A stretch of 64,000 bases of DNA, taken from contig DAOKZI010000001.1 in assembly GCA_035325705.1 (NCBI GenBank), positions 610,967-674,966 on the forward strand, written 5' to 3'. The notes beneath the pieces were generated by a model. The model saw only the letters and a list, made by a program, of their open reading frames with translations, was not told where the DNA came from and ran no database searches. Both the position numbers and the translations under genes were made by a program. Position 1 is the stretch's first letter; the number at the start of each line of letters is the position of its first letter. Origin of the DNA: Ga0077536 sp035325705. Lineage in GTDB: Bacteria > Pseudomonadota > Gammaproteobacteria > Ga0077536. Shown here in pieces: positions 34,869-44,029 of the stretch.

Positions 34869-35187
34869 CGTAGCCCGGGTGGAGCGCGCAGCGCGTAACC
34901 CGGGATCGGCGCCCGCCATCCTCTCCTGCATTCGAGAAGACTCGGCGCGGTGCGCGCCGGGCAGAGCCGAAAGCCTTTGCGTATCGGGCATGCCGGATCC
35001 CGGGTTCCGCTACGCTGCACCCGGGCTACGAGAAACGGGAGCGCCGCGTTGGGCTTCCTTCGTCAGCCCAACCTACGAGCTGTTCGTAACCCGGGATCGG
35101 TGCGCGCCGGGCAGGGCCGAAAGCCTTTGCGTATCGGGCATGCTGGATCCCGGGTTCCGCTCCGCTGCACCCGGGCTACGAAACGGG
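34869..35187. repeat. R1 cluster with one R2 element
   Basis: R1 copies lie at about 34869-34908, 34991-35032, 35086-35103 (partial) and 35147-35183, with R2 at 35047-35077. A ~75-bp stretch (GTGCGCCGGGCAG(A/G)GCCGAA...) occurs twice, at about 34950-35030 and 35101-35180, so this block arose partly by local duplication. No gene is visible. Confidence 0.75.
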
Positions 35188-35258
35188 GGCGCCGTCGTTG
35201 CAGAGTTTCCCTCGATTTTTTCGAAGCCTCCGCGCGCTCGCTGCCCGCCTCGCCGGGT

Positions 35259-35286
35259 TTGTGCTCGTATTCAAAGCTGTTATGGT
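35259..35286 (+). promoter_or_regulatory. Possible sigma-70 promoter of the tandem UspA gene
   Basis: TTGTGC (35259-35264), a 16-bp spacer and TATGGT (35281-35286), in a locally less GC-rich stretch about 60 bp before the usp start. Confidence 0.4.
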
Positions 35287-35347
35287 CGAAGCGCCCCACA
35301 GCGAATGCGTCGCGCAGCGCGGACGCAGTGGCCGAGGAGAGAAGGCG

Positions 35348-36292
35348 ATGCAGCGATTCAAGAACATTCTTTGCGTGGTGACCACGCACGAGCAGGGCGG
35401 CCCGGCGCTCGTGCGCGCGCTGACCGCGGCCGAGAGCAGCCAGGCCCGCCTGACCGTCGTCAAGGTGCTGCCGGAGCTGCGCGTCGGCCGGCCCGAGCAG
35501 CAGGCCATACTGATCGAGCGCGTGCGCACCGCGCTCGCCGCGATGACCGCGGAGTACGGCGGCGGCGTCGAAATCGAGCACGAGGTGCTGGTCGGCACGG
35601 CGTTTCTGGAAGTGATCCGGGCGGTGCTGGCGCGGCGCTTCGATCTCGTGATCAAGACGGCCGAACAGCCTTCTTTTCTCGAGCGGCTGTTCGGCAGCGA
35701 CGACATGCATCTGCTGCGCAAATGCCCGTGTCCGGTGTGGCTGACCCACCCGGAGGAAAAAGCGAACTACGAGTCGATCCTCGCTGCCGTCGACATCGCC
35801 GAGGAGGCGGCGGGCGCGGACGTCGGCGATCTCAATCGGCAGATCCTCCATCTCGCGAGCGCGCTGGCGCTGTCCGATCCCGCGGATTTGCACGTGCTGC
35901 ACGTATGGGACGCCGCGCTCGAGCAGGCCGTGCGTAGCTGGAGTACGAACCCCGACATCGAAGCGGCGAGCTACGTGCAGCACGAGCGCGAGCTGCACGA
36001 GCGCGGGATGAAGGCGGTGGAAGCGCATTTGCGCGCGCAGCTCGGCAAGGAGGCCTTCGAGTACCTCGCCCCGGATTTCCACCTGCAGCGCGGCGCGCCC
36101 GCCACGCAGATTCCGAAGGCCGCGCAGCAGCTCGGCGCGGATCTCGTGGTGATGGGCACGGTGGCGCGGACCGGTATCGCGGGGCTGTTCATCGGCAATA
36201 CGGCAGAAGCGGTGCTCGAGCAACTCCACTGCTCGGTGCTGGCCGTGAAGCCCGAAGGTTTCGTCTCGCCGGTGACGCTGCCCGCGACCTGA
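35348..36292 (+). CDS. Tandem universal stress protein (UspE-like)
   Basis: 314 residues with two UspA domains (about 1-145 and 150-310). The ATG at 35348 follows a GGAGAGAAGG SD. The first domain has 'MQRFKNILCVVTTHEQ' and a degenerate end. The second has the classic nucleotide-binding end 'VVMGTVARTGIAGLFIGNTAEAVLEQLHCSVLAVKP' (G-2x-G-9x-G type). UspE-like tandem proteins help cells survive stasis and oxidative or DNA stress. It is convergent with the antiporter: both stop codons fall within an imperfect hairpin at 36291-36310 (GAGGCCGC / GCGGCTC) that may terminate both. Confidence 0.92.
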   Translation: MQRFKNILCVVTTHEQGGPALVRALTAAESSQARLTVVKVLPELRVGRPEQQAILIERVRTALAAMTAEYGGGVEIEHEVLVGTAFLEVIRAVLARRFDLVIKTAEQPSFLERLFGSDDMHLLRKCPCPVWLTHPEEKANYESILAAVDIAEEAAGADVGDLNRQILHLASALALSDPADLHVLHVWDAALEQAVRSWSTNPDIEAASYVQHERELHERGMKAVEAHLRAQLGKEAFEYLAPDFHLQRGAPATQIPKAAQQLGADLVVMGTVARTGIAGLFIGNTAEAVLEQLHCSVLAVKPEGFVSPVTLPAT

Positions 36293-36308
36293 GGCCGCGG
36301 CGAGCGGC

Positions 36309-37295
36309 TCAGGCGCGCATGCCGATCAGCAGCGCGAGATAGGCGAAGTAGATCGCGAGGAACAGCGCGCCCTCCGGCCGCGACACGGCCCTGCCGGTGA
36401 CGAACACGGGCACGCACAGCAGCGCGACGCCCGCCATCATCGGGATGTCGACGACGAGCAGCTCGCGTTCGATCCTCAGCGTGCGCGTCGACGCGACGCA
36501 GGTCAGGCCGAGGATCACGAGGATGTTGTAGATGCTGCTGCCGAGCAGATTGCCGATCGCGACGTCGCGATCGCCCTTGAGCGTCGACAGCACGGTCGTG
36601 ACGAGCTCGGGCGCGGAAGTTCCGATCGCGACGATCGTCAGGCCGATCACCGCTTCCGACACCTCGAGGCTGCGCGCGATCGACACCGCGCCGTCGACCA
36701 GCCAGTCCGCGCCCAGCAGCGTCAAGCCGATGCCGGCGGCGAGCACGAGCCCCGCCAGCGCGCGTACGTAGGCCGTGTCGGGCGCACGCGGCACGCCGTA
36801 GAGCTCGCGGAACTCGCGCCTCACCGCATGATTCTCGCGGCGCGCGACGCGGATCAGCGCCGTCGTGTACAGAATCGCCGTGCAGAACAAGAGCGCGCCA
36901 TCCAGGCGATCGAGCTCGCCGTCCCAGGCGAGGGCGCCCATCGCCACCGCCGCGCAGAGCATCACCGGCAGATCCAGACGCAGCACCCGTAGCTGCAGCG
37001 ACAGCGGCTTGAGCAGCGCGCTCAGGCCGAGGATGAACAGGATGTTGAACACGTTCGTGCCCGCGATGTTGCCGACCGCGAGCGAGCCGCTGCCCTGACT
37101 CGCAGCCGTGATGCCGACCGCGAGCTCGGGCATGCTCGTGCCGATCGCGATCACCGTCAGGCCGAGCATCATCGGCGACACGCCTAGCGAGGCGGCGAGA
37201 CGCGAGGCGCTGCGGATGAGCAGCTCGGCGCCGACGCCGACCAGCGCCAGTCCCGCGAACAGCCCCAGTACGCCGTGGAGAACGGCGGCCTCGAT
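36309..37295 (-). CDS. Calcium/sodium antiporter, CaCA family (YrbG-like)
   Basis: About 328-residue inner-membrane cation exchanger with two inverted halves. Both alpha repeats are seen: 'TVIAIGTSMPELAVGI' with 'NIAGTNVFNILFILGL', and 'TIVAIGTSAPELVTTV' with 'NLLGSSIYNILVILGL'. The only standard start in frame (GTG, 37181) would delete the first helix, 'GVLGLFAGLALVGVGAELL'. The frame stays open back to the stop codon of the upstream usp gene. An ATC at 37295 with GGGGAG 7 bp upstream is the best start. The gene directly follows, in the same frame, a UspA protein on the same strand, so the two are cotranscribed. Confidence 0.85.
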   Translation of the reverse strand: MEAAVLHGVLGLFAGLALVGVGAELLIRSASRLAASLGVSPMMLGLTVIAIGTSMPELAVGITAASQGSGSLAVGNIAGTNVFNILFILGLSALLKPLSLQLRVLRLDLPVMLCAAVAMGALAWDGELDRLDGALLFCTAILYTTALIRVARRENHAVRREFRELYGVPRAPDTAYVRALAGLVLAAGIGLTLLGADWLVDGAVSIARSLEVSEAVIGLTIVAIGTSAPELVTTVLSTLKGDRDVAIGNLLGSSIYNILVILGLTCVASTRTLRIERELLVVDIPMMAGVALLCVPVFVTGRAVSRPEGALFLAIYFAYLALLIGMRA

Positions 37296-37298
37296 GGC

Positions 37299-38141
37299 TC
37301 AGCTCCCCGCGCGCGGCACGACGAGCACGTCGACCGGCACGCGATCGAGCACGCGCTGCGCCACGCTGCCGAGCACCATGCCGGCGAGCCCCTTGCGTCC
37401 CTCCGTGCCGACGATGACGAGATCCACGTCGCGCGCCTCCACGAGATCGCCGAGCAGCGCCGCCGGCTCGCCGTGCTCGCAGTAGGTCGTCGCATAGCGG
37501 CCGCCCGTGCTCTCGGCCGCGAAACGCTGGCACTCCTCGGCGGCGCGCTGCCGCGCCCGTTCGATCGTGGGCCGCTTGTCCTGCAGCAGGCCTTCGAAGG
37601 GCAGGGCGAAGGCGTGGAAGAGATCGACCTGCGCATTCGGCCACCACGCGAGCGCGGTATCGCCCGCCAGCTTCGAGCCGGGCGTGAAGTCGCTGGCGAC
37701 GACGAGGTGACGATAGTCGCCGTGCGGACGGCGCTTCACGACCAGCAACGGCGCCGGGAGCTGCTTCAAGAGCGCCTCCACCGTGGAGCCGAGCAGCAGG
37801 CGGCCCAGCGTCTCGTCGCGCGCGACGCCGCTGAGGATCAGATCGACCTGGTGGCGCGCCGCGAGCGCGGCGATCACGCTGCCGGGATCGCCGCGCTCGA
37901 CGATCACTTCCAGGGCGAGATCGTCCGTAACCCCGAGATCGCGATGGATGCGCCGCCGCGCCAGGGCCACCGGATCGCCGATGCGCCGCCACGACGGCGC
38001 GTCCTCGGGCGAGCCCGGCGCTTTCAGGGCGTGGACGACCAGCAGGCGAGCCCGCCACGCACGGGCGAGGGCGGCCGCGCGATCGAGGGCGCGGTCGGAG
38101 CGATGACCGAGATCCGTGGCGAGCAAGAGGGTATGAGGCAT
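37299..38141 (-). CDS. Tandem-domain universal stress protein
   Basis: 280-residue protein starting at 'MPHTLLLATDLGHRSDRAL'. It has two UspA-type domains (1-140, 'DLILSGVARDETLGRLLLG'; 145-280, 'VIVGTEGRKGLAGMVLGSVAQRVLDRVPVDVLVVP'), each with the glycine-rich ATP loop. It probably acts in the stress response. It is read with the downstream antiporter: the TGA at 37301-37299 is followed in the same frame by one codon and then the presumed ATC start. Confidence 0.9.
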   Translation of the reverse strand: MPHTLLLATDLGHRSDRALDRAAALARAWRARLLVVHALKAPGSPEDAPSWRRIGDPVALARRRIHRDLGVTDDLALEVIVERGDPGSVIAALAARHQVDLILSGVARDETLGRLLLGSTVEALLKQLPAPLLVVKRRPHGDYRHLVVASDFTPGSKLAGDTALAWWPNAQVDLFHAFALPFEGLLQDKRPTIERARQRAAEECQRFAAESTGGRYATTYCEHGEPAALLGDLVEARDVDLVIVGTEGRKGLAGMVLGSVAQRVLDRVPVDVLVVPRAGS

Positions 38142-38553
38142 GGGGAATCTCCTGTTGGCTCGGGGCCGGCCGCGAGGCCTACAGCCCGGTGGGCCGGCGC
38201 GGCGGCGCAGCCGCATCTATTGCTCGGTCTCGCTCAGGGCGAAGAATACCGTTCCCGGGGCGAGCAGCAGTCCTTCGAGGATCGCTACCGGCCGACTGTC
38301 GAAGACCCGGTGGGCGCGCAGAGCTCGTGCGCGCGCCGTGCATGGGCAGCGCTGCAAGCGTCGCCGTCGGGCATCGTGCGTGCTCCGGCGGCGGGCGGAC
38401 GGCGACGCCTCGCCGCGAGGCCGGGACAGCCGTGTCGACCGGAAGTTTCGGGAAAGCGTCGCGGACGATCCATTCGGTTCGCCGGAGGATGCCGGGGACG
38501 ATATTCGAGCCAGACGCGTTCGGCCATTCCACCGGCCGCGGCGCCCGCATACC
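38142..38553. other. 412-bp spacer between divergent usp and DUF808 genes, no gene seen
   Basis: The stretch is GC-rich and lacks R1-R3 repeats. An open frame extends upstream of the DUF808 start, but its residues are low-complexity Arg/Pro/Ala-rich and not convincing coding sequence. It presumably holds two divergent promoters, none of which is obvious. Confidence 0.4.
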
Positions 38554-39555
38554 ATGACGCCCCCGAGGCGGCGACGCCAGCCGCCGCCGGCCCGATCGTT
38601 CCGACGCGGAGTCCTCATCTTGGCCGGTTCCAGCCTGCTCGCGCTCATCGACGACATCGCGACCCTGCTCGATGACATCTCCGTCCTCACCAAGCTCGCG
38701 ACCAAGAAGACCGCCGGCGTGCTCGGCGACGATCTCGCGCTCAATGCGCAGCAGGTCACGGGCCTCGCCGCCGAGCGCGAGCTGCCGGTGGTATGGGCCG
38801 TGGCGCTGGGCTCGCTGCGCAACAAGGCGATCCTCGTCCCGGCGGCGCTCGCGATCAGCGCGTTCATCCCCTGGGCGGTACTGCCGCTGTTGATGGTCGG
38901 CGGCGCCTTTCTGTGCTTCGAGGGCGCGGAAAAGCTCGTGCACAAGTTTCTGCACGGCGCCGCCGAGGAGGACGAGGCGCGCCATGCGGCGCTGACGGAG
39001 GCGCTGGTGAACCGCGCGGTCGATCTCGTGGCCTTCGAGCGCGAACGTATCCAGGGCGCGGTGCGCACGGACTTCATCCTGTCTGCCGAGATCATCGCCA
39101 TCACGCTCGGTACCGTGGCCGCGGCCGAGTTCCCGACGCAGGTCGGGGTGCTGACCGGCATCGCCGTCCTGATGACGATCGGCGTCTACGGGCTCGTCGC
39201 CGGCATCGTCAAGCTCGACGACGCGGGCCTGTGGCTGAGCCGGCGGGCCGGCGCCTTCGCGCGGACGCTAGGCCGCGGCATCCTCGGCGCCGCGCCGTGG
39301 ATGATGAAGTCGCTGTCGGTGCTCGGCACCGCGGCGATGTTCCTCGTCGGCGGCGGCATCCTCGCGCACGGCCTGCCCTTCATGCACGGCTTCATCGAGC
39401 GCTCCGCGGACGCCTCGGGCCACCTACCCGCGCTCGGCAATCTCGCCGAAGCGCTGACGCCGATGCTGCTCGACGGCCTGCTCGGCGTCGCCGCCGGGGT
39501 GCTGCTCGTCGCGATCGTGAGCGGCGTGAAGAAGCTGCGCGGCCAGGCGCATTGA
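38554..39555 (+). CDS. DUF808 family inner-membrane protein (YedI-like)
   Basis: 333-residue multi-pass membrane protein of the DUF808/YedI family, function unknown. The family-typical N-terminus is 'GSSLLALIDDIATLLDDISV' then 'LTKLATKKTAGVLGDDLALN'. Hydrophobic segments lie near 'AILVPAALAISAFIPWAVLP', 'IIAITLGTVAAAEF', 'VGVLTGIAVLMTIGVYGLV', 'SLSVLGTAAMFLVGGGIL' and the C-terminal 'LLDGLLGVAAGVLLVAIV'. The ATG at 38554 is chosen because upstream residues are low-complexity. Adjacent stress and ion-transport genes do not define a role. Confidence 0.88.
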   Translation: MTPPRRRRQPPPARSFRRGVLILAGSSLLALIDDIATLLDDISVLTKLATKKTAGVLGDDLALNAQQVTGLAAERELPVVWAVALGSLRNKAILVPAALAISAFIPWAVLPLLMVGGAFLCFEGAEKLVHKFLHGAAEEDEARHAALTEALVNRAVDLVAFERERIQGAVRTDFILSAEIIAITLGTVAAAEFPTQVGVLTGIAVLMTIGVYGLVAGIVKLDDAGLWLSRRAGAFARTLGRGILGAAPWMMKSLSVLGTAAMFLVGGGILAHGLPFMHGFIERSADASGHLPALGNLAEALTPMLLDGLLGVAAGVLLVAIVSGVKKLRGQAH

Positions 39556-39610
39556 GCCGAATCCGCGGGTGTTTTCACCAGGATTACGCGCTACGAAGAT
39601 TGAAAGGGCA

Positions 39611-39947
39611 TTTCGTAGCCCGGGTGGAGCGTAGCGGAACCCGGGATTTCCGCGAGCTCGCACGCCGATCCCGGGTTACGCGCTGCGCGCTCCACCCGGG
39701 CTACGAAGATGGGAAGGGCGTTTCGTAGCCCATCAGGTGGAGCGTAGCGGAACCCGGGACCTCCGCGAGCTCACACGCCGATCCCGGGTTACGCGCTGCG
39801 CGCTCCACCCGGGCTACGAAGATGGGAAGGGCGTTTCGTAGCCCATCAGGTGGAGTGCAGCGGCACCCGGGATCTCCGCGAGCTCACACGCCCGGTCCCG
39901 GGTTACGCGCTGCGCACTCCACCCGGGCTACGAAGATGGGAAGGTCG
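39611..39947 (+). repeat. Tandem array of three ~112-bp R1-based units
   Basis: Units are 39611-39720, 39721-39833 and 39834-39947. Each starts TTTCGTAGCCC, holds a forward R1, a short link containing CCGCGAGCTC, a reverse R1, then CTACGAAGATGGGAAGG. Units 2 and 3 share the variant GTAGCCCATCAGGTGGAG, whereas unit 1 has GTAGCCCGGGTGGAG. Each unit could fold into a long hairpin. A degenerate R1 tail follows to about 39985. Confidence 0.88.
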
Positions 39948-40016
39948 ATTCGTGGTTCGGAAGGCGCGGCGGAATCCGGGCTACTCGCTATGCGTCGCAA
40001 CACGCGGCTTGCCGGA

Positions 40017-40046
40017 TTCGACCCGTCCCACCGCGCTCGCTATAGT
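40017..40046 (+). promoter_or_regulatory. Possible promoter of the hydrolase gene
   Basis: TTCGAC (40017-40022), 18-bp spacer, TATAGT (40041-40046), 31 bp before the ATG. Confidence 0.4.
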
Positions 40047-40077
40047 CCCGTCTCCACCGCCAAGCCGGAGCAGTACC

Positions 40078-40983
40078 ATGGCCAGCCCGCAAGCCGCCGC
40101 GATCGATCGCCTGTTCGACAGCTTCATCGCGGCCATCAACGCCAATCCGCAGATGTCGATCGAGGAGCTGCGCGATCTGCTCGAGCAGTGCGGCGATCTC
40201 GCGCGCGATCCGGGCGGCGTCGACTACTTCGACGTCGATGCCGCGGGCACGCCCTGCCTGTGGGCCGTGCCGCACGGCTGTCGCGAGGATCGCGTGCTGC
40301 TCGCGCTGCACGGTGGCGGCTGCGTCACGGGCTCGCGCTTCTCGCATCGCAAGCTTTTCGCGCACGTCGCGAAGGCCGTCGGCTGCCAGGCGCTGATCGT
40401 CGACTATGCGCGCGCGCCCGAGCACCAGCATCCCTCGCAGGTCGACGAATGCCTGAAGGTCTACGAGTGGCTGCTGAATCGCGGTATCAAGCCGAACCAC
40501 ATCGCGACCATCGGCGACTCGGCCGGCGGCAATCTGTGCACGACGGTCGTGCTCGCCGCCAAGGCCAAGGGCCTGCCGCTGCCGGCGGCCGTGATGCCGC
40601 TCTCGCCGTGGTACGACATGGAGGCGACGGCGCCGAGCTTCGAGAAGAACGCGAAAGTCGATCGCCTGATCTCGCGCGAGCTGTCGCTGAACATGTCGCA
40701 GATCTTCCTCGGCAGCGCGTCGCCCAGGGATCCGCTCGCCAATCCGCTGCACGCGGATTTCACGGGCTATCCGCCGCTGTACATCCAGGTCGGCGGCTTC
40801 GAGACGATCATGGACGACGCGACGCGCGTCGCCGAGCGCGCGAAGCAGGCCGGCGTCGAGGTCGAGTGCGAGATCTGGCCGGAGATGCAGCACGTCTGGC
40901 ACTTCATGGCCGGCAAGGCGCCGGAAGCGGACGCGGCGATCGCGAAGCTCGCGGCCTGGGTGCGGCCCAAGCTCGAGCTCTGA
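40078..40983 (+). CDS. Alpha/beta hydrolase of the hormone-sensitive lipase (HSL) family
   Basis: 301-residue esterase-type hydrolase. The oxyanion motif is HGGG ('LLALHGGGCVTGSR'), the nucleophile elbow 'IGDSAGGNLC', with an acid and His towards the C-terminus ('GGFETIMDDAT', 'EMQHVWHFMAG'). HSL-family enzymes cleave short-chain or bulky esters. The ATG at 40078 follows a GGAG-like element. There is no signal peptide. The nitroreductase starts 100 bp downstream on the same strand and may be cotranscribed. The natural substrate is unknown. Confidence 0.9.
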   Translation: MASPQAAAIDRLFDSFIAAINANPQMSIEELRDLLEQCGDLARDPGGVDYFDVDAAGTPCLWAVPHGCREDRVLLALHGGGCVTGSRFSHRKLFAHVAKAVGCQALIVDYARAPEHQHPSQVDECLKVYEWLLNRGIKPNHIATIGDSAGGNLCTTVVLAAKAKGLPLPAAVMPLSPWYDMEATAPSFEKNAKVDRLISRELSLNMSQIFLGSASPRDPLANPLHADFTGYPPLYIQVGGFETIMDDATRVAERAKQAGVEVECEIWPEMQHVWHFMAGKAPEADAAIAKLAAWVRPKLEL

Positions 40984-41083
40984 GGCCCCGCGCTTCCACG
41001 CCATGGCGCGCTTCATCGCCGACCTTCCCACGATCCCGCGCCGCGCGCGCGCCTGACCTTCCCTTAAGACCCGGAGTACCCGC

Positions 41084-41788
41084 ATGAGCAAGGACACCGT
41101 GATGGATCTCGATCTGGCGAGCGTGGATCACGTGCTGACGACGACGCGCAGCGTGCGCCAGCGCCTGGATCTCGACCGCCCCGTGCCGCCCGAGCTGATC
41201 GAAGAGGCGCTGCAGATCGCCCTGCAGGCGCCGACCGGCGCAAACACCCAGACCTGGCGCTTCGTGATCGTCACGGACGCGGCCGACAAGGCGAAGATCG
41301 CCGACTACTATCGGCTCGGCGCAGCCGCCTACGTCGAGGGCAGGACCGGCCTGTCGCGCACCGGCGTGACGATGATGCGCGAATATGCGACCGACGATCT
41401 GCGCCAGCAGCAGCGCGAGGCGGTGATTCGCTCCGGCGGCTATCTGATGGAGCAGCTCCAGCGCGTGCCGGTGATGATCGTTCCGTGCATCGAAGGCCGT
41501 TTCGAGCACGAGGACGTCTTCGTGCAGGCCTCGATGTGGGGCTCGATCCTGCCCGCGACCTGGTCGCTGATGCTCGCGCTGCGTTCGCGACGCCTCGCTT
41601 CGGCGTGGACCACGCTGCATCTGCAGTACGAGAAAGAAGTGGCGGAGCTGCTCGGCATTCCGCCGCACTACACGCAGGCGGCGCTGCTGCCGGTCGCGTG
41701 GCTCACGGGCGGGGATCTGAAGCCCGCGAAGCGGCTGCCGGTCGAAGAGGTGACCGCGTGGGGACGCTGGGGACAGTATCGCGAATGA
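41084..41788 (+). CDS. Nitroreductase-family FMN oxidoreductase
   Basis: 234-residue member of the nitroreductase fold. Visible features are the FMN-binding N-terminal 'TTRSVRQRLDLDRPVP', 'ALQAPTGANTQTWRFVIV', and the C-terminal 'AALLPVAWLTGGDLKPAKR'. Such enzymes use NAD(P)H to reduce nitro groups, quinones or enones; the specific substrate is unknown. A good SD (GGAG) precedes the ATG. Its stop overlaps the next gene (ATGA). Confidence 0.88.
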   Translation: MSKDTVMDLDLASVDHVLTTTRSVRQRLDLDRPVPPELIEEALQIALQAPTGANTQTWRFVIVTDAADKAKIADYYRLGAAAYVEGRTGLSRTGVTMMREYATDDLRQQQREAVIRSGGYLMEQLQRVPVMIVPCIEGRFEHEDVFVQASMWGSILPATWSLMLALRSRRLASAWTTLHLQYEKEVAELLGIPPHYTQAALLPVAWLTGGDLKPAKRLPVEEVTAWGRWGQYRE

Positions 41789-42213
41789 GGCGTCGATGGA
41801 GTGCCTGTTGTCTCGCCGTCCTCGCCGCCGCGGCGGCCGCCGCGGACGATGTGCCGCCGATGACGCGCGAGGAGCTCGCCGCCTGCCTCGCCGACGAGCG
41901 CCGGCTGCATGCGACGCACGAAGCGCTCACGGCGCGGCGGACGGCGCTGAACGCCGAGCTCGCGGCGCTCAAGGCATTGGAAGCGCGGATCGAGTCGGAG
42001 AAGACGACGCTCGACGACACCGACGCCGCGGCCGTCGCCGCCTACAACGCGCTGATCGACGAGCACCAGGCGAAGGCCGAAGCCTTCAACGCCAAGCTGC
42101 CGGCCATCAACGCCGACATCGCCGCGCTGAACACCGCGCGCGACGCCTTCGACACGCGCTGCGCGCACCGCGCCTACGAGCAGCGCGATCTCGAAGCCCT
42201 GCAACGGCCGTGA
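41785..42213 (+). CDS. Small exported coiled-coil protein
   Basis: 142 residues. The N-terminal signal peptide 'RRRWSACCLAVLAAAAAAA' is followed by an acidic and helical region with heptad-like Leu/Ala spacing ('HATHEALTARRTALNAELA', 'EARIESEKTTLDDTDAAA'). There are two Cys residues in the mature part (ELAACLADE, FDTRCAH). It is probably periplasmic. No family is recognised. It is translationally coupled to the nitroreductase. Confidence 0.7.
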   Translation: MRRRWSACCLAVLAAAAAAADDVPPMTREELAACLADERRLHATHEALTARRTALNAELAALKALEARIESEKTTLDDTDAAAVAAYNALIDEHQAKAEAFNAKLPAINADIAALNTARDAFDTRCAHRAYEQRDLEALQRP

Positions 42214-42229
42214 GCCGGCTCGGTCTTTC

Positions 42230-42300
42230 GTAACCCGGGATCGGCGTGCGGGGCCCGCAGAAGATCCCGGGTTCCGCTACGCTGCACCCGGGCTACGGCC
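42230..42300. repeat. R1 repeat pair
   Basis: CGTAACCCGGGATCGGCGTG and, after 10 bases, GATCCCGGGTTCC...CACCCGGGCTACG. The two arms face each other between the convergent small exported protein and norR and could terminate both. Confidence 0.75.
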
Positions 42301-42319
42301 GGCCGCGCTGACTTGGCCG

Positions 42320-43861
<1,542 letters not shown>

Positions 43862-43918
43862 GGTCGAAAACACCGTATCGGGTGAACGATACCCTACCTC
43901 GGCCGGGTCGCTTTTACC
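43862..43918 (+). promoter_or_regulatory. Three NorR-binding boxes (GGT-N7-ACC)
   Basis: Three perfect GGT-N7-ACC sites: 43862-43874, 43881-43893 and 43906-43918. Centres are 19 and 25 bp apart, all 42-100 bp upstream of a sigma-54 site, as in the three-site NorR enhancer of E. coli norVW. The first abuts the norR start codon, so NorR may also control its own gene. Confidence 0.8.
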
Positions 43919-43959
43919 CGATCATTTTTCAAGCGCCTGAGCAGCCGAAGAAATTTTTG

Positions 43960-43975
43960 TGGCACGCCGCTCGCA
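43960..43975 (+). promoter_or_regulatory. Sigma-54 promoter of the RIC gene
   Basis: TGGCACG-CCGC-TCGCA. The -24 element is perfect and the -12 element has one mismatch (TTGCA expected), with correct 10-bp GG-GC spacing. It lies 55 bp before the ATG. Confidence 0.8.
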
Positions 43976-44029
43976 CTGAGGACCGCGACCATGTGCCGTC
44001 CGTCCCATCCCGTTCACCAAGGAGAAGTC

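Noticed and set aside
36309..37181. Antiporter start at GTG 37181
   Set aside because: It removes ~38 residues including the first membrane helix and 'GLALVGVGAELLIRSASRLA', which is conserved in the family, so the longer frame is preferred.
39611..39947. Possible CRISPR array
   Set aside because: The units are ~112 bp, contiguous and alike over their whole length, with no short repeat alternating with unique spacers and no cas genes.
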